DNA of 30,574 nucleotides from JAUIBE01 sp035267185 (GCA_035267185.1 DATFLY010000016.1:1-30574); one strand, 5' to 3'. Counted from the stretch's first letter, positions 15,636-25,040 are shown. The notes: generated by a model not told the origin, from the sequence alone. Numbers and translations are program-made.

Positions 15636-16994
15636 ATGAATAGGGCTTCGACCCTTTTTAATCAGTTTTTCCCGGACAAAGCGCGGCGGACCAGGGTCTG
15701 GACGATTGCACTCCCGATCATGGGCGGCATGATGTCGCAGAATATTCTCAACCTTGTCGATATTGGCATGGTCGGACGACTGGGCGATGTAGCGCTCGCA
15801 GCGACCGGTATCGGAAGTTTTTCAAGCTATCTGTCGATCGCATTCATCATTGGATTGTCAGCTGGTGTACAGGCGCTGGCAGCCCGGCGCCTGGGCGAAG
15901 GGCGTCACTCTGAAACCGCGGTGCCACTCAATGGCGGATTGCTTTTGTCATTGGTCCTGGGAATCCCCCTGGCCGCGATCCTGATATGGGCATCACCCTG
16001 GGCCTTTGGATTCCTTTCGGATGATCCTGAAGTGGTTGCCCTGGGAACGCCGTATCTGCAGGTCCGAATCGCGGCAATGATCGCCGTGGGGATGAATTTC
16101 TCATTCCGGGGCTACTGGAGCGCCATTCACATGACCGGGGTCTACTTAAAGACCCTGTTAATGATGCATGCACTCAATATTTTCCTGAACTGGGTTTTGA
16201 TCTTTGGCAACCTTGGCGCCCCTGAACTCGGGGTTTATGGCGCTGGACTGGCGACAACCATAGCGGTTTATTGTGGCACGGTGATTTATTTCCTGTTCGC
16301 CCTGAAACATGCCAGGGACAAGGGATTCCTGCAGGCAGTCCCGTCGCGCCAGACCTTGTGGCAACAATTAAAACTTTCCTTTCCTGCCAGTGTCCAGCAG
16401 GTGTTTTTCTCTGCGGGCCTGGTCACCCTGGTCTGGATTGTTGGAAAAATTGGCACCGCTGAAGTGGCTGCAGTCAACGTTCTGATGACTTTTCACATCA
16501 CCGCGATCCTGCCTGCTTTCGGAATGGCACTTGCTGCCACCACCCTGGTGGGCAATGCACTGGGCAGAAAGGATATTGATGACGCTGCTCGATGGGGATG
16601 GAATGCCGCAGCACTGACAGCCGTTTATGGTGTTGTTCTGGGACTGATTCTGATCCCGCTTGCGCGGCCGATTCTCGGGTTTTTCCTGACCAATCCTGAA
16701 ACTGCAGATCTTGCCTACTGGCCAATGATCCTGTGGGCGCTGGCGCTTGGTTTCGACACCATGGGCATGGTCCTTATGAATGCTTTTATCGGCGCCGGAG
16801 ACACCCGCCGCAGCATGTGGATCAGTGTGATTGCTCAATGGTTGTTTTTCCTGCCGCTGGCATACCTGGTCGGTCCGGTATGGGGTTTCGGCCTCCTTGG
16901 CGTATGGATCCTCAACGGTGTATATCGCTCCGGCCAGGCGCTGGTGTGCGCCCAGCAATGGAACTCGCGTAAATGGGTGGGGATTGATATCTGA
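15636..16994 (+). CDS. MATE-family multidrug or toxin exporter
   Basis: This 452-aa protein has about twelve membrane segments in two homologous halves. The N-terminal block WTIALPIMGGMMSQNILNLVDIGMVGRLGDVALAATGIG is the classic MATE opening, and the start of the second half reads LKLSFPASVQQVFFSAGLVTLVWIVGKIGTAEVAAVNV. MATE proteins expel cationic drugs or metabolites in exchange for Na+ or H+; substrate and ion cannot be read. The ATG at 15636 follows AAAGGCG at a long spacing. It precedes a sulfotransferase gene by 44 nt on the same strand, so co-transcription is possible. I cannot separate the NorM and DinF branches by eye. Confidence 0.88.
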   Translation: MNRASTLFNQFFPDKARRTRVWTIALPIMGGMMSQNILNLVDIGMVGRLGDVALAATGIGSFSSYLSIAFIIGLSAGVQALAARRLGEGRHSETAVPLNGGLLLSLVLGIPLAAILIWASPWAFGFLSDDPEVVALGTPYLQVRIAAMIAVGMNFSFRGYWSAIHMTGVYLKTLLMMHALNIFLNWVLIFGNLGAPELGVYGAGLATTIAVYCGTVIYFLFALKHARDKGFLQAVPSRQTLWQQLKLSFPASVQQVFFSAGLVTLVWIVGKIGTAEVAAVNVLMTFHITAILPAFGMALAATTLVGNALGRKDIDDAARWGWNAAALTAVYGVVLGLILIPLARPILGFFLTNPETADLAYWPMILWALALGFDTMGMVLMNAFIGAGDTRRSMWISVIAQWLFFLPLAYLVGPVWGFGLLGVWILNGVYRSGQALVCAQQWNSRKWVGIDI

Positions 16995-17038
16995 GTTGAA
17001 GTACCATCCTTGATTCTCAGCCAGGCAGGACGACCATT

Positions 17039-17773
17039 GTGAAATTCAGAAACGATGACACCTTTCTTGTTTCATACCCCAAAAGCGGTAATACCTGGCT
17101 GAGGTTTCTGCTTGCCAACCTGATCGCACGCCCCCCTGAAAGCTTCAGGGATGCCAACCGGTTGGTACCGGACATACACAATGCACACACCCCCGACATA
17201 CTGGAAAGTGTTCCGTCACCCAGGATTATCAAAAGTCATTATCCGTTTGACCCGCAGTACAAAAAGGTCATTTACCTGGTCAGGGACCCAAGATCCGTGA
17301 GCCTGTCACAATATTTCTTCAAGATGCGAAGAGGAGAAATCTCATCCGATGCCGGATTCGAGTCATTCCTGGAGAAGTTTCTGGATGGTTTCGATGATGG
17401 TTATTCGAACTGGGGAAACAATGTGACCAGCTGGCTGCAAACTGAACGGGGCGACGGCTCTCTTTTCGTTATCCGATATGAAGCGCTTCGCAGGAATACA
17501 TTTAGTGAGTTAAAACGTATTTGTGAATTTGGCGGAATTCATTTCAGTGACCAGAAAATTGAGCAGGCAATTGCCAACAGTTCAATGGAAGCCATGAGAA
17601 AGATGGAACGTGAAACAGGCCTGGGTAATCAGCTCCGGGGGAAGGGTGATCTGAGCATTCCGTTCGTGCGCAAAGGCAGCACAACCGAATGGCGAGACTA
17701 TTTTTCAGAATCGATGGAAACCAGGCTAAGGAATCGATTTTCAGACGCAATGCGACTGGCTGGCTACACCTGA
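17039..17773 (+). CDS. PAPS-dependent sulfotransferase (Sulfotransfer_1 type)
   Basis: This 244-aa enzyme should transfer sulfate from PAPS to a hydroxyl or amine group. The 5'-phosphosulfate loop is YPKSGNTWLR (residues 13-22). KSHYPF (65-70) supplies the histidine that corresponds to the catalytic base. The 3'-phosphate site is YLVRDPRSVSLSQYFF (from 79), and the C-terminal nucleotide loop is RKGSTTEWRDYF (from 211). All four agree with the cytosolic sulfotransferase pattern. The start is a GTG at 17039 with AGGA about 10 nt upstream. It lies between the MATE gene and the promoter of the RibA-fusion operon. It is not in the same subfamily as the two other sulfotransferases of the window. 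The acceptor is unknown. Confidence 0.9.
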   Translation: MKFRNDDTFLVSYPKSGNTWLRFLLANLIARPPESFRDANRLVPDIHNAHTPDILESVPSPRIIKSHYPFDPQYKKVIYLVRDPRSVSLSQYFFKMRRGEISSDAGFESFLEKFLDGFDDGYSNWGNNVTSWLQTERGDGSLFVIRYEALRRNTFSELKRICEFGGIHFSDQKIEQAIANSSMEAMRKMERETGLGNQLRGKGDLSIPFVRKGSTTEWRDYFSESMETRLRNRFSDAMRLAGYT

Positions 17774-17830
17774 CAGAAGTTGTATGTTTTTCGTTTACCT
17801 TCTCAGCACTTGCTCTGAAAAGTACCCGGG

Positions 17831-17858
17831 TTGACCACCAGATGATAACTTCTATACT
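17831..17858 (+). promoter_or_regulatory. Strong sigma70-like promoter of the accessory operon
   Basis: TTGACC (17831-17836, 5 of 6) is followed at 16 nt by TATACT (17853-17858, 5 of 6), the best promoter match I found on the plus strand. The start would fall near 17865, leaving a leader of about 57 nt that ends in the ribosome site GAGGGAG before the ATG at 17922. The leader is too short for an FMN riboswitch, and none of its conserved blocks is seen. Confidence 0.7.
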
Positions 17859-17921
17859 GACGAACACCAGCCAAAGGGAATCCGCTGTACGTTCCCCATC
17901 AGGCTTTACACGAGGGAGCAC

Positions 17922-19238
17922 ATGCCTACTTCAGCGGAATCACAATCTCAGTTGGGGATCACCGAACTAGCCTCAGCGCGACTGCCAACGCGATTCGGTG
18001 AAATGCGAATCAGGGTGTACCGGAATCACGAGGGTGTTGAGTCCCTGGCGATCATCTCGCAACTGCCTTCAGACGGAGAAGCAGTCCCGGTTCGCGTGCA
18101 TTCGGCCTGCGTGACGGCGGAGGTGATCAGTTCACTGAAGTGTGACTGCAAGTCTCAACTCGATTATGCACTCCAGTACATTGCCGACCATGGCGGAGTG
18201 GTCATCTACCTGCCCCAGGAAGGGCGTGGTGTGGGTCTGGTCAACAAGATTAAAGCCTATGCGCTGCAGGACGAGGGTTATGACACCGTGGATGCCAATC
18301 GCATGCTTGGTTTACCCGATGATGCACGCGAATATCAGGATGCAGCCCGGATTATCAACCTGCTGGGCATTGCCAATATCCGGTTGTTAACCAATAACCC
18401 GGCCAAAATTTCCGATCTTCAATCCCTTGGTATTCACATCCACGAGCGAGTGCCCATGCCTGTCATGGTCACCGAACATTCTGTGGATTACCTCAGGGCC
18501 AAGAATGCCCGCATGGGCCATTTGATGGAGATGATGCAATCTGAAGAATCAGAAGCTGAAAATGAATACTCAGACCGTCCCCTGGTTCATGTCAATCTTG
18601 CACTTGACCACCGGGGACGCACCGCACAACGAAATGGCGAACCAATTAACCTGTCCTGTGACAAGGACTGGCGTCGCGTACATGAGCTTCGGGAACACTA
18701 TTCAGCGGTGGTGGTGGGTGCCAGAACATGGTTACAGGATTCACCCCGACTGACGGCACGGGAAGAACGACTCGGCAGATCACCTCGTCGTCAGCCTGAA
18801 CGCGTGATCTTCGCCGGACGACACTACTGCACATTTAATGGCGATGCCCGGCGAACATTCGTGGTGGGAAGCGGCCAAACCAGCGAGGGTGCAATACGGA
18901 TTGATGTCAGTGATCATGATCTGGCCGGACCACTCAGGGCCTTGCGTAAATGTGGATTGAAGTCGATGCTGGTCGAGGGCGGGCTGACGCTGCTGAGTTC
19001 TTTCGTAAGCAGTGATGCCATAGATTATTTGTCCGTATACGTACGTTGTGACTCCGCTGACGTGGCAGAGAATGCTGTCAAAACCGCAATTCCCGGGTTA
19101 TGCGATGTTGAACTGGAATATGAGCTGTTCGGCAAGGGTGTTCTCGTGACTGCAGACTTTCGAGCAGCCAAAGACGATGATGCGGGTCATGCACTTTCCC
19201 ATTCGAGTGGCCAATGGCAACCAAGCAAACCGGATTAA
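17922..19238 (+). CDS. GTP cyclohydrolase II - RibD-type reductase fusion
   Basis: Residues about 12-203 of this 438-aa protein are GTP cyclohydrolase II (RibA). Zinc cysteines lie at C63, C74 and C76 (C-x10-C-x-C), with YLPQEGRGVGL (from 96), RMLGLPDDAREY and RLLTNNPAK. An acidic linker follows (SEESEAENEYSD). Residues about 219-412 are a RibD C-terminal/Rib7-type NADPH reductase (HVNLALDHRGRTA, VVVGARTWLQDSPRLT, MLVEGGLTLLSSF). The RibD deaminase domain is absent. The predicted chemistry is GTP opening to the diaminopyrimidinone, then ribose reduction without deamination, the order used in archaea and fungi. In the zinc loop the usual CDCG reads CDCK. It heads a six-gene operon with a strong promoter and GAGGGAG site. 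Canonical riboflavin synthesis or a dedicated metabolite are both possible. Confidence 0.88.
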   Translation: MPTSAESQSQLGITELASARLPTRFGEMRIRVYRNHEGVESLAIISQLPSDGEAVPVRVHSACVTAEVISSLKCDCKSQLDYALQYIADHGGVVIYLPQEGRGVGLVNKIKAYALQDEGYDTVDANRMLGLPDDAREYQDAARIINLLGIANIRLLTNNPAKISDLQSLGIHIHERVPMPVMVTEHSVDYLRAKNARMGHLMEMMQSEESEAENEYSDRPLVHVNLALDHRGRTAQRNGEPINLSCDKDWRRVHELREHYSAVVVGARTWLQDSPRLTAREERLGRSPRRQPERVIFAGRHYCTFNGDARRTFVVGSGQTSEGAIRIDVSDHDLAGPLRALRKCGLKSMLVEGGLTLLSSFVSSDAIDYLSVYVRCDSADVAENAVKTAIPGLCDVELEYELFGKGVLVTADFRAAKDDDAGHALSHSSGQWQPSKPD

Positions 19239-20443
19239 GCAACGAGACACTGATTGTCACGACCGGCTGTTTTTCAACCATGGCCAGTCGCTTTGCCAGT
19301 CCGCAGGTGGTGCTGCCCTGGATTTATAACCTGCTGGGCGGCCCATTGATCCTGGTCGGTTTCCTGGTTCCCAGTATTCGTCTGGGCGGGTTATTGGCCC
19401 AGATGATGATCATCCCCGGGTTGCTGAAGCTGCGCACCCGCAAGTGGGCATATGTATTTTCCCTCCTGGTTTCATCCGCGGTCCTCGCTTTTTTTGCCCT
19501 GGTACTTCAGGAAATGGGTCATGTCAGCTCACTCATTTTCTTTTTCCTGGGGCTCCTGCTTTTGGGAAGCAGCACGGGAATTGCCGCCCTGAGCATGCAG
19601 GAAGTGATTGCCAAGACCATTCCCAGAGATCGAGTGGGACGGGTGCTTTCCCTGCAGGTTTCTTTTGGCGGCGGGGTCATGCTGGCGGTGATGTTGACAG
19701 GACTGATTTTTTTTCCTGATATCGAGCTGGATGCTCACCGATATGCAATGATGGGCCTGGCCGCGATTGCCTCAGCGTTGGCTGCATTTGCGTTCATGAA
19801 TGTACGGGAACCGCTCAGCGATGTTCAGGGGCGTAAGTCAGCGTGGTCAGAAATTATTGCGGGCTGGGGTTTGGTTCGCAATGTTCCCTGGTTCAGGAAA
19901 TTTGTGCTGGTGCGTATCCTGTTCCTGTCTGTTGGCATGGCAACACCGTTTTATTCCATTCATGCTGCCATCGAGTTTTCCAAAACCGCTCACTCCCTGA
20001 CTGCAATTGTCATCGCCAGCGGCTTTGCCAGCATGCTCAGCACGGCAGTCTGGTCAAAAGTCCTGGCAAATACCCCGCGCAATGCGCTTTTCAGGTCAGG
20101 AATACTGGCTGCACTCGCTGGCTTAATTGTGATTATTCATGAATTGCGGGGTGCGCCACACCCACTCGTATTCATGCTGGTGTTCGCACTCCTGCAGCTG
20201 GCCGTGCAAGGGTTAACCCAGGCGACCAGAACCTACCTTGTTTTCATGTGTCCTGAAGATGAAAGACCCGTGTATCTGGCCGTCGGCAATGCGATCCTGG
20301 GTATCATGGCCATCCTTTTTTCCGGCCTGATCGGAGTGCTTGCCGGATCTGTTCATATCTATTTTGCTCTGGGCTTGCTGATTTTCCTGGCATTACTTTC
20401 CAGCGTTTCCACCCGCCTGCTTGATGCGCCAGCTTCACAATGA
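19214..20443 (+). CDS. MFS transporter
   Basis: This 409-aa protein is almost all membrane helices (about twelve), with a basic loop between the halves (VQGRKSAWSEIIAGWGLVRNVPWFRKF) and a conserved-looking RDRVGRVLSLQ loop after the fourth or fifth helix. This suits the major facilitator superfamily. Classic motif A is not well kept (LLKLRTRKWAYVF in its place), so the subfamily cannot be given. The ATG at 19214 overlaps the end of the RibA-RibD fusion by 25 nt, tying the two together. It is inferred to move the product or precursor of that pathway across the inner membrane. The next gene starts 7 nt later. Confidence 0.8.
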   Translation: MATKQTGLSNETLIVTTGCFSTMASRFASPQVVLPWIYNLLGGPLILVGFLVPSIRLGGLLAQMMIIPGLLKLRTRKWAYVFSLLVSSAVLAFFALVLQEMGHVSSLIFFFLGLLLLGSSTGIAALSMQEVIAKTIPRDRVGRVLSLQVSFGGGVMLAVMLTGLIFFPDIELDAHRYAMMGLAAIASALAAFAFMNVREPLSDVQGRKSAWSEIIAGWGLVRNVPWFRKFVLVRILFLSVGMATPFYSIHAAIEFSKTAHSLTAIVIASGFASMLSTAVWSKVLANTPRNALFRSGILAALAGLIVIIHELRGAPHPLVFMLVFALLQLAVQGLTQATRTYLVFMCPEDERPVYLAVGNAILGIMAILFSGLIGVLAGSVHIYFALGLLIFLALLSSVSTRLLDAPASQ

Positions 20444-20450
20444 GGTTCCC

Positions 20451-22331
20451 ATGAATATCCTGCGTTCCACATCACCCCATTGGTCAATAGTGACAACAAA
20501 GACAGCCTGGCGGCATACCGGGCTGATTCTGATTTCAGGTGCGCTCGCGACTGCATCGTGTTCGGCACCTGTTCAGAGCGAGTCACCAGGAGGCCACGAG
20601 GCCAGGCTGAGTGTTTCAAGCACGCTTCCGGCTGACATTGAAGGCGGCGCGAAAGACGCGACGCTGGCGACTGCAGCGACATTTTCATGGAACCAGTTGA
20701 TTGCGATGAATTGGGCGGCGGAAATGACCGATGGTTCAGTATCTGCACGCGGAAAATCCGCACCTGGCCAGCAATCGGCAGACATGAATGTGTCAGCCCC
20801 GCGAGTATGGGAAACACTTCGCGCAAAGACCGAGGTGTTCCCCGGCACAGGCAATCCACATGGCTCGGAGCTTGGCCCGCAAAGCGATTACGGTTACGAC
20901 CAGCCACCTGAATATTTCTACGACCCGGGTGCGGTCGGAAGCTATCCCGGGCTTGAACCAGGCCAGGTTCCAGCCTGCGATTCCGAAGACAACAGCAATC
21001 CGGCGCCCTGGATCGAGCTGTCAGAATCGCATGAAGTCGGACCTGAACAAATGTTTGCCGGTATGTCACCTTTCGAATCTGAATCGAGCAAACGAAACGA
21101 CCAACGGGTGCTGTACGCGGTCAAGGTTGATCGAAATTTCTATCGGTACATCGCTGAAACAGGTTGGCTGGGTGGTGGTGCAGCCGACTCGACCATCCCT
21201 GCAGATGCCACGGTCGCGTATTTTTCAGAAAATCATGCGCCGCCACCGGCAGGCAGTACCAAATGGGTCAGCTTTCCATCGGAATCAGTCCAGATCAAGA
21301 CGGCCTGGCGGCGACTGAGTGCCAGGGAGCAGCAGTCCGGTCGGTTTTTCACAGCATGGGCACGTTCCTACCAGGCTCAGGATGACACCCAGGAATATAA
21401 CGGTGTCAAAGGGAACCCGGATTACCCGTGTTTCGTCGATTCTTACTGGGGCCTGGTCGGCATCCACCTCAAGACCCGGACTGAAACAGCTCCGTTTTAC
21501 ATCTGGAGCACATTTGAGCATGCCGACAACCTGGTTGATCGAAACGGCAACGTGACCGAGGATGCAGCAGGGCGTTTTCTGGGCAACCAGGAGTTGCCTC
21601 CGACAGATCCCGCGATCACTTCCCGTCCTGCGGTTTCCGCCAATCCTCCCACTCCGGACACCATCCAGAAAATGACCCCGGCACAGGCCCAGGCTGAACC
21701 CGGCAGGCGTTTGTACTATGCCAATCAATCCGGCACACCCACAACACAAGGTGTGATTGCAGTAAACAGGAGACAGCACCAGATCGCTGAGCCGGTCATC
21801 CAGGCCAATGAAATGGCTCACCAGGCCATCAGAGAATTTGTCAGCCATGAGGAGAATCGCGGAAAAATTCCTGCTGTGCTGATGAACTACAAACTGGTAG
21901 GCGTCCAATGGCGTCCGGCAGATAAACCTGTACCCGGCCAGGACGTGGTTGCCGATCCGAATCAACCTGACGAAGTCCTGCGCTACCCCTCGATTTACTA
22001 CCTGGCCAACCTGATGCTGGAAACCAGCTACCGTTTACAGAATTACAGCGGCGTGGTTCAAAGCCACCTGCCGGCGCCCAACCAGCAAATGCCGGTCCAG
22101 GACCTGGTCAGTGATTTCGACGCGAAAGGCAAGCCCACCTTCAATGTCTATCGGGATGGACAAGCCAATGGCTTTAATATGGGTGGGTGCATGGGTTGCC
22201 ACGGCCAGATGCAGCTGAAGGGATACGATTTCAATTTCATATTCCGCCGCGGGCGCGTGAACAAACCGGAGATGGATGTGTCAGTTCGGGAACCCCTGAT
22301 CGACATGGTGCATCCTCGCCATGAAGATTAA
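20451..22331 (+). CDS. Exported CMGCH haem-motif lipoprotein
   Basis: This 626-aa protein has an N-terminal hydrophobic segment ending in ATASC (GLILISGALATASCSA), a passable lipobox, so a periplasmic lipoprotein is likely. An early motif FSWNQLIAMNWAAE recurs, as I recall, in large uncharacterised cytochrome-like proteins. Near the C-terminus NMGGCMGCHG (CMGCH at residues 580-584) is a c-type haem attachment site, with GQM just after it offering a possible distal ligand. Otherwise the about 500 residues between lack known motifs. The ATG at 20451 has TGAGG upstream; an in-frame start at 20421 overlaps the MFS gene. A shortened relative lies at 29832-30574. A redox or electron-transfer role is inferred. 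Confidence 0.72.
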   Translation: MNILRSTSPHWSIVTTKTAWRHTGLILISGALATASCSAPVQSESPGGHEARLSVSSTLPADIEGGAKDATLATAATFSWNQLIAMNWAAEMTDGSVSARGKSAPGQQSADMNVSAPRVWETLRAKTEVFPGTGNPHGSELGPQSDYGYDQPPEYFYDPGAVGSYPGLEPGQVPACDSEDNSNPAPWIELSESHEVGPEQMFAGMSPFESESSKRNDQRVLYAVKVDRNFYRYIAETGWLGGGAADSTIPADATVAYFSENHAPPPAGSTKWVSFPSESVQIKTAWRRLSAREQQSGRFFTAWARSYQAQDDTQEYNGVKGNPDYPCFVDSYWGLVGIHLKTRTETAPFYIWSTFEHADNLVDRNGNVTEDAAGRFLGNQELPPTDPAITSRPAVSANPPTPDTIQKMTPAQAQAEPGRRLYYANQSGTPTTQGVIAVNRRQHQIAEPVIQANEMAHQAIREFVSHEENRGKIPAVLMNYKLVGVQWRPADKPVPGQDVVADPNQPDEVLRYPSIYYLANLMLETSYRLQNYSGVVQSHLPAPNQQMPVQDLVSDFDAKGKPTFNVYRDGQANGFNMGGCMGCHGQMQLKGYDFNFIFRRGRVNKPEMDVSVREPLIDMVHPRHED

Positions 22332-22345
22332 CCGGGGAAATTAGG

Positions 22346-24259
22346 ATGGCGACAGCACAAAGAGAAGCGTCGAACGAGTCTCAATCCGAACACAAGGCAT
22401 TCGACCGCCATCGCGGCCCGGTCACCTGCGTGGCCGGCATTCCGGGGCAGGATGCAGCAATCAGCTCAGGTTATGACTCGGCAGTTGGATTAGTAGATCT
22501 CCAGGCAGAATCAATTGAACTGCTTGGATACCACAACCACCTGGTCAACAAGGTGGTGGTCAACCCGGAAGGAACAATTGCTGCGACCTGCTCTTCCGAC
22601 TACACAGCCTGCCTTTGGGACCTTGAGAGCCGGAAACCGGTCCGGGTTTTGCGCGGACACTGGGACGATGTCGAGGATTTTGCATTCATTGATCCATCAA
22701 CCGGGGTCAGCGTATCCCGAGATCGTCGAATCCTTGTGTGGAATCTTGAAACCGGTGCGATTGACCAGGTGATTGAGGGCCATCACCGCGACGTGCTGTC
22801 AGTGGATTACCTCAACGGTTCAATATTCACTTCCGGCGACGACATGACGCTACGCCAATGGGATTTGGCCAGCGGGCAACAACAGCACTGCTGGGGGCCA
22901 TTCGAAGTAGAAACTGACACTTGTGCTGTCGACCCAAGTCACGGTCGCATCATCCTGGGTGCTGATGACGGCAGCATTCGGGTATTTGATATTGAAACGG
23001 GCCAGAGCATCAAAACCATCATGGCGCACCGTTCCGGGATCAAGAAAGTTGCCGTGTCACCAGTGACAGGAGACATTCTTTCAGCTGCATATGACCAGCG
23101 GATTCTGATTTGGGATGCACAGACTCTTGAGCTGACCGGTGAGTTGCAATCGCGCCCCGGAACCTGGGAGCGTTCCCTTAACTGGACCGCGGACGGCAGG
23201 AATGTTCTTGCTGGAACATTCGACGGCACCATTCGGGTGTGGTCCGGCGCCAGCGGTGTATGCAAATCAGAAATCGGCACTGCGGGTGACAGGGCTGGCA
23301 ATGCCTGTCTGAATGACGTTTACAGTGACCCATCGGGAAACTGTGCACTGGTTGCTGATGACGGAATCGTCAGACTGGCGCGCCCGTCACCTGCTGAACC
23401 AGGATGGCTGGCCACTGCAGAACCATCAAACGGCCGTGTGCTGATGAATGCCGTGTGTCTGTCCCGGGTTCCCGGGAATCAGTCGCTGACTCGCATCTGG
23501 TGCGGCGCTCACGATCACCAGCTTCATGTCTTTGACTTCGAAGATAACGCGGTTAAAACACACGTATCGCTGCCGCTTGATGCCGGCCCCATTAACTGTA
23601 TCCGGGTTCAGAACAAGGGTGCGGACTCACTGTCCGCCTGGGCTGCCTGTTACAGCGGCAACATGGTGAGGGTGGATCTGGAAGCGGGACAGGAAATGGT
23701 CATCGGCGATCGCTTTGCCATTCACGATGGTGCCGTGAAAGCGGTGCGATTGCGACCGGGTCGCGAGGAGGCTGCCAGCGGTGCCGCTGATGGCTCGCTA
23801 GTTACCTGGCAACTGGATGGAACGATTCAGCATGAACTGGCTGGCCATACAGCCATCGTTGACGATGTGGATTTTGATCCATCCGGAGAATTCCTCGCAT
23901 CGGTGTCGCGCGATTTCACTTTAAATGTCTATCATGTTGATTCCGGCAGACTGGTCCATTCGATCCTGCTGGGTCGGGAATCTCCAAAGTGTGTCCTCTT
24001 TTGGGATGCCGACACTGTATTTGTCGGCAACTACTGGGGATTCATATGGCGAGTGACACTGCATGACGAGAAGATCACCAGCCACCCGGTGGCCATTAAT
24101 GGCATCTCCAGCTTCTCGAGAAGCACTGACGGCCTGTTGGCATCAGCCTATGATGGCAGCCTCACTTTGCTGAATCCTGAATCGCTGAATGTGATCAGCC
24201 GACTGAGATGCCTGGAACAAAAACTGCCTGGTTTTGAAAAATCAGCCAGTTTCGACTGA
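22346..24259 (+). CDS. Twin WD40 beta-propeller protein
   Basis: This 637-aa protein consists of WD40 repeats with no signal peptide or membrane segment, so it is probably cytosolic. Clear blades end in ACLWDLES, ILVWNLET, LRQWDLAS, IRVFDIET, ILIWDAQT and IRVWSGAS in the first half (about 15-310). A second set (LHVFDFED, LVTWQLDG, LNVYHVDS and weaker ones) fills about 380-620, suggesting two seven-bladed propellers in a row. GH-type dipeptides (RGHWDD, EGHHRD, AGHTAI) open several blades. Such proteins are scaffolds. It follows the haem-motif gene by 14 nt with TTAGG before the ATG. Its partner is unknown, and its cytosolic location differs from the exported neighbour. Confidence 0.85.
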   Translation: MATAQREASNESQSEHKAFDRHRGPVTCVAGIPGQDAAISSGYDSAVGLVDLQAESIELLGYHNHLVNKVVVNPEGTIAATCSSDYTACLWDLESRKPVRVLRGHWDDVEDFAFIDPSTGVSVSRDRRILVWNLETGAIDQVIEGHHRDVLSVDYLNGSIFTSGDDMTLRQWDLASGQQQHCWGPFEVETDTCAVDPSHGRIILGADDGSIRVFDIETGQSIKTIMAHRSGIKKVAVSPVTGDILSAAYDQRILIWDAQTLELTGELQSRPGTWERSLNWTADGRNVLAGTFDGTIRVWSGASGVCKSEIGTAGDRAGNACLNDVYSDPSGNCALVADDGIVRLARPSPAEPGWLATAEPSNGRVLMNAVCLSRVPGNQSLTRIWCGAHDHQLHVFDFEDNAVKTHVSLPLDAGPINCIRVQNKGADSLSAWAACYSGNMVRVDLEAGQEMVIGDRFAIHDGAVKAVRLRPGREEAASGAADGSLVTWQLDGTIQHELAGHTAIVDDVDFDPSGEFLASVSRDFTLNVYHVDSGRLVHSILLGRESPKCVLFWDADTVFVGNYWGFIWRVTLHDEKITSHPVAINGISSFSRSTDGLLASAYDGSLTLLNPESLNVISRLRCLEQKLPGFEKSASFD

Positions 24260-25040
24260 CGCTGGCTCAACCCGTTATCTGATCGTGGCAACACATCCTC
24301 AGCGCTTTGTCATTATCGCAACACCGCGTAGCGGCAGTAACTGGTTGTGTACCCTGCTGAATTCTCATCCAGACATTCTTTGTCATCATGAATTGTTCAA
24401 TCCTGACGGCGTCCATATCGCCTGGTCCCTTCGTGGATCCGATTTCGACCTGGGCGGGCCAGACCTGCAAAGAGAAAAACCGCTGGAACTGCTGAATCGC
24501 GCATGGTCACAATCACTGGGCCATGCCTGCGTTGGTTTCAAAATTAACCGGGGTCAGTCCGAAGCGGCTTTTTCAGCGGTTCTGCAGGATCCGGCCATTC
24601 GAAAAATTCTCGTCAGTCGAAAAAACAGGGTTCGCGCTTTTGTTTCTGAAACCATCGCAGAGATCAACGGGCAATGGGAGAGTTTTCCCGACAGTCCGCC
24701 ACCAACATCGGTTCAACCGGTTACCATCGACCCTCAGGCGCTGAAGTCTCATGCACAAGCCAACCAGGCCTATCTTGAGGAGATTCGGCAACTGCTTGAC
24801 CATTCTGGCCAGGCATTTTTTGAAACTTACTATGAAAACATCGGGAAGCTAAATCACCAACACGAATTGCTCGACTTTCTCGGTGTTGAACAGAATGTTG
24901 AGTTGAAAGGCCAGACACGTCGCATGAATCCCGAGCCACTGGAATCACTGATACAAAACCATGATGCCCTGGCTGCGGAGCTGGAGGACACCGGTCTCGC
25001 TGACGATTTGATTGAGGAGCAACCATGTGACCAGTACTGA
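24234..25040 (+). CDS. Sulfotransferase, Stf0/NodH-like group (first)
   Basis: This protein of up to 268 aa has the PAPS loop TPRSGSNWLCTLLNSHP (residues 30-46) and a 3'-phosphate block KILVSRKNRVRAFVSETIAE, whose R-x-N and S pattern resembles NodH/Stf0-type sulfotransferases. The C-terminal RKG loop of the SULT type is missing, as expected in this group. The start is uncertain: a TTG at 24234 overlaps the WD40 gene by 26 nt, while a GTG at 24285 begins the VATHPQRFVIIATPRSGS strand and lies just past the WD40 stop; neither has a good ribosome site. The end overlaps the methyltransferase gene by 14 nt. It is related in layout to the protein at 27601-28464. The acceptor is unknown. Confidence 0.82.
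   Translation: MKNQPVSTDAGSTRYLIVATHPQRFVIIATPRSGSNWLCTLLNSHPDILCHHELFNPDGVHIAWSLRGSDFDLGGPDLQREKPLELLNRAWSQSLGHACVGFKINRGQSEAAFSAVLQDPAIRKILVSRKNRVRAFVSETIAEINGQWESFPDSPPPTSVQPVTIDPQALKSHAQANQAYLEEIRQLLDHSGQAFFETYYENIGKLNHQHELLDFLGVEQNVELKGQTRRMNPEPLESLIQNHDALAAELEDTGLADDLIEEQPCDQY

Noticed and set aside
16368..16958. 196-codon minus-strand frame inside the MATE gene
   Set aside because: It is antisense to well-supported membrane helices and has low-complexity polar content. It is a shadow frame.
17859..17921. FMN riboswitch ahead of the RibA fusion
   Set aside because: The leader is about 57 nt, far shorter than an RFN element, and none of its conserved blocks can be seen.
21285..21965. 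226-codon minus-strand frame inside the haem-motif lipoprotein gene
   Set aside because: It overlaps a gene with a paralogue elsewhere in the window on that gene's own frame, so the plus-strand reading is the real one.
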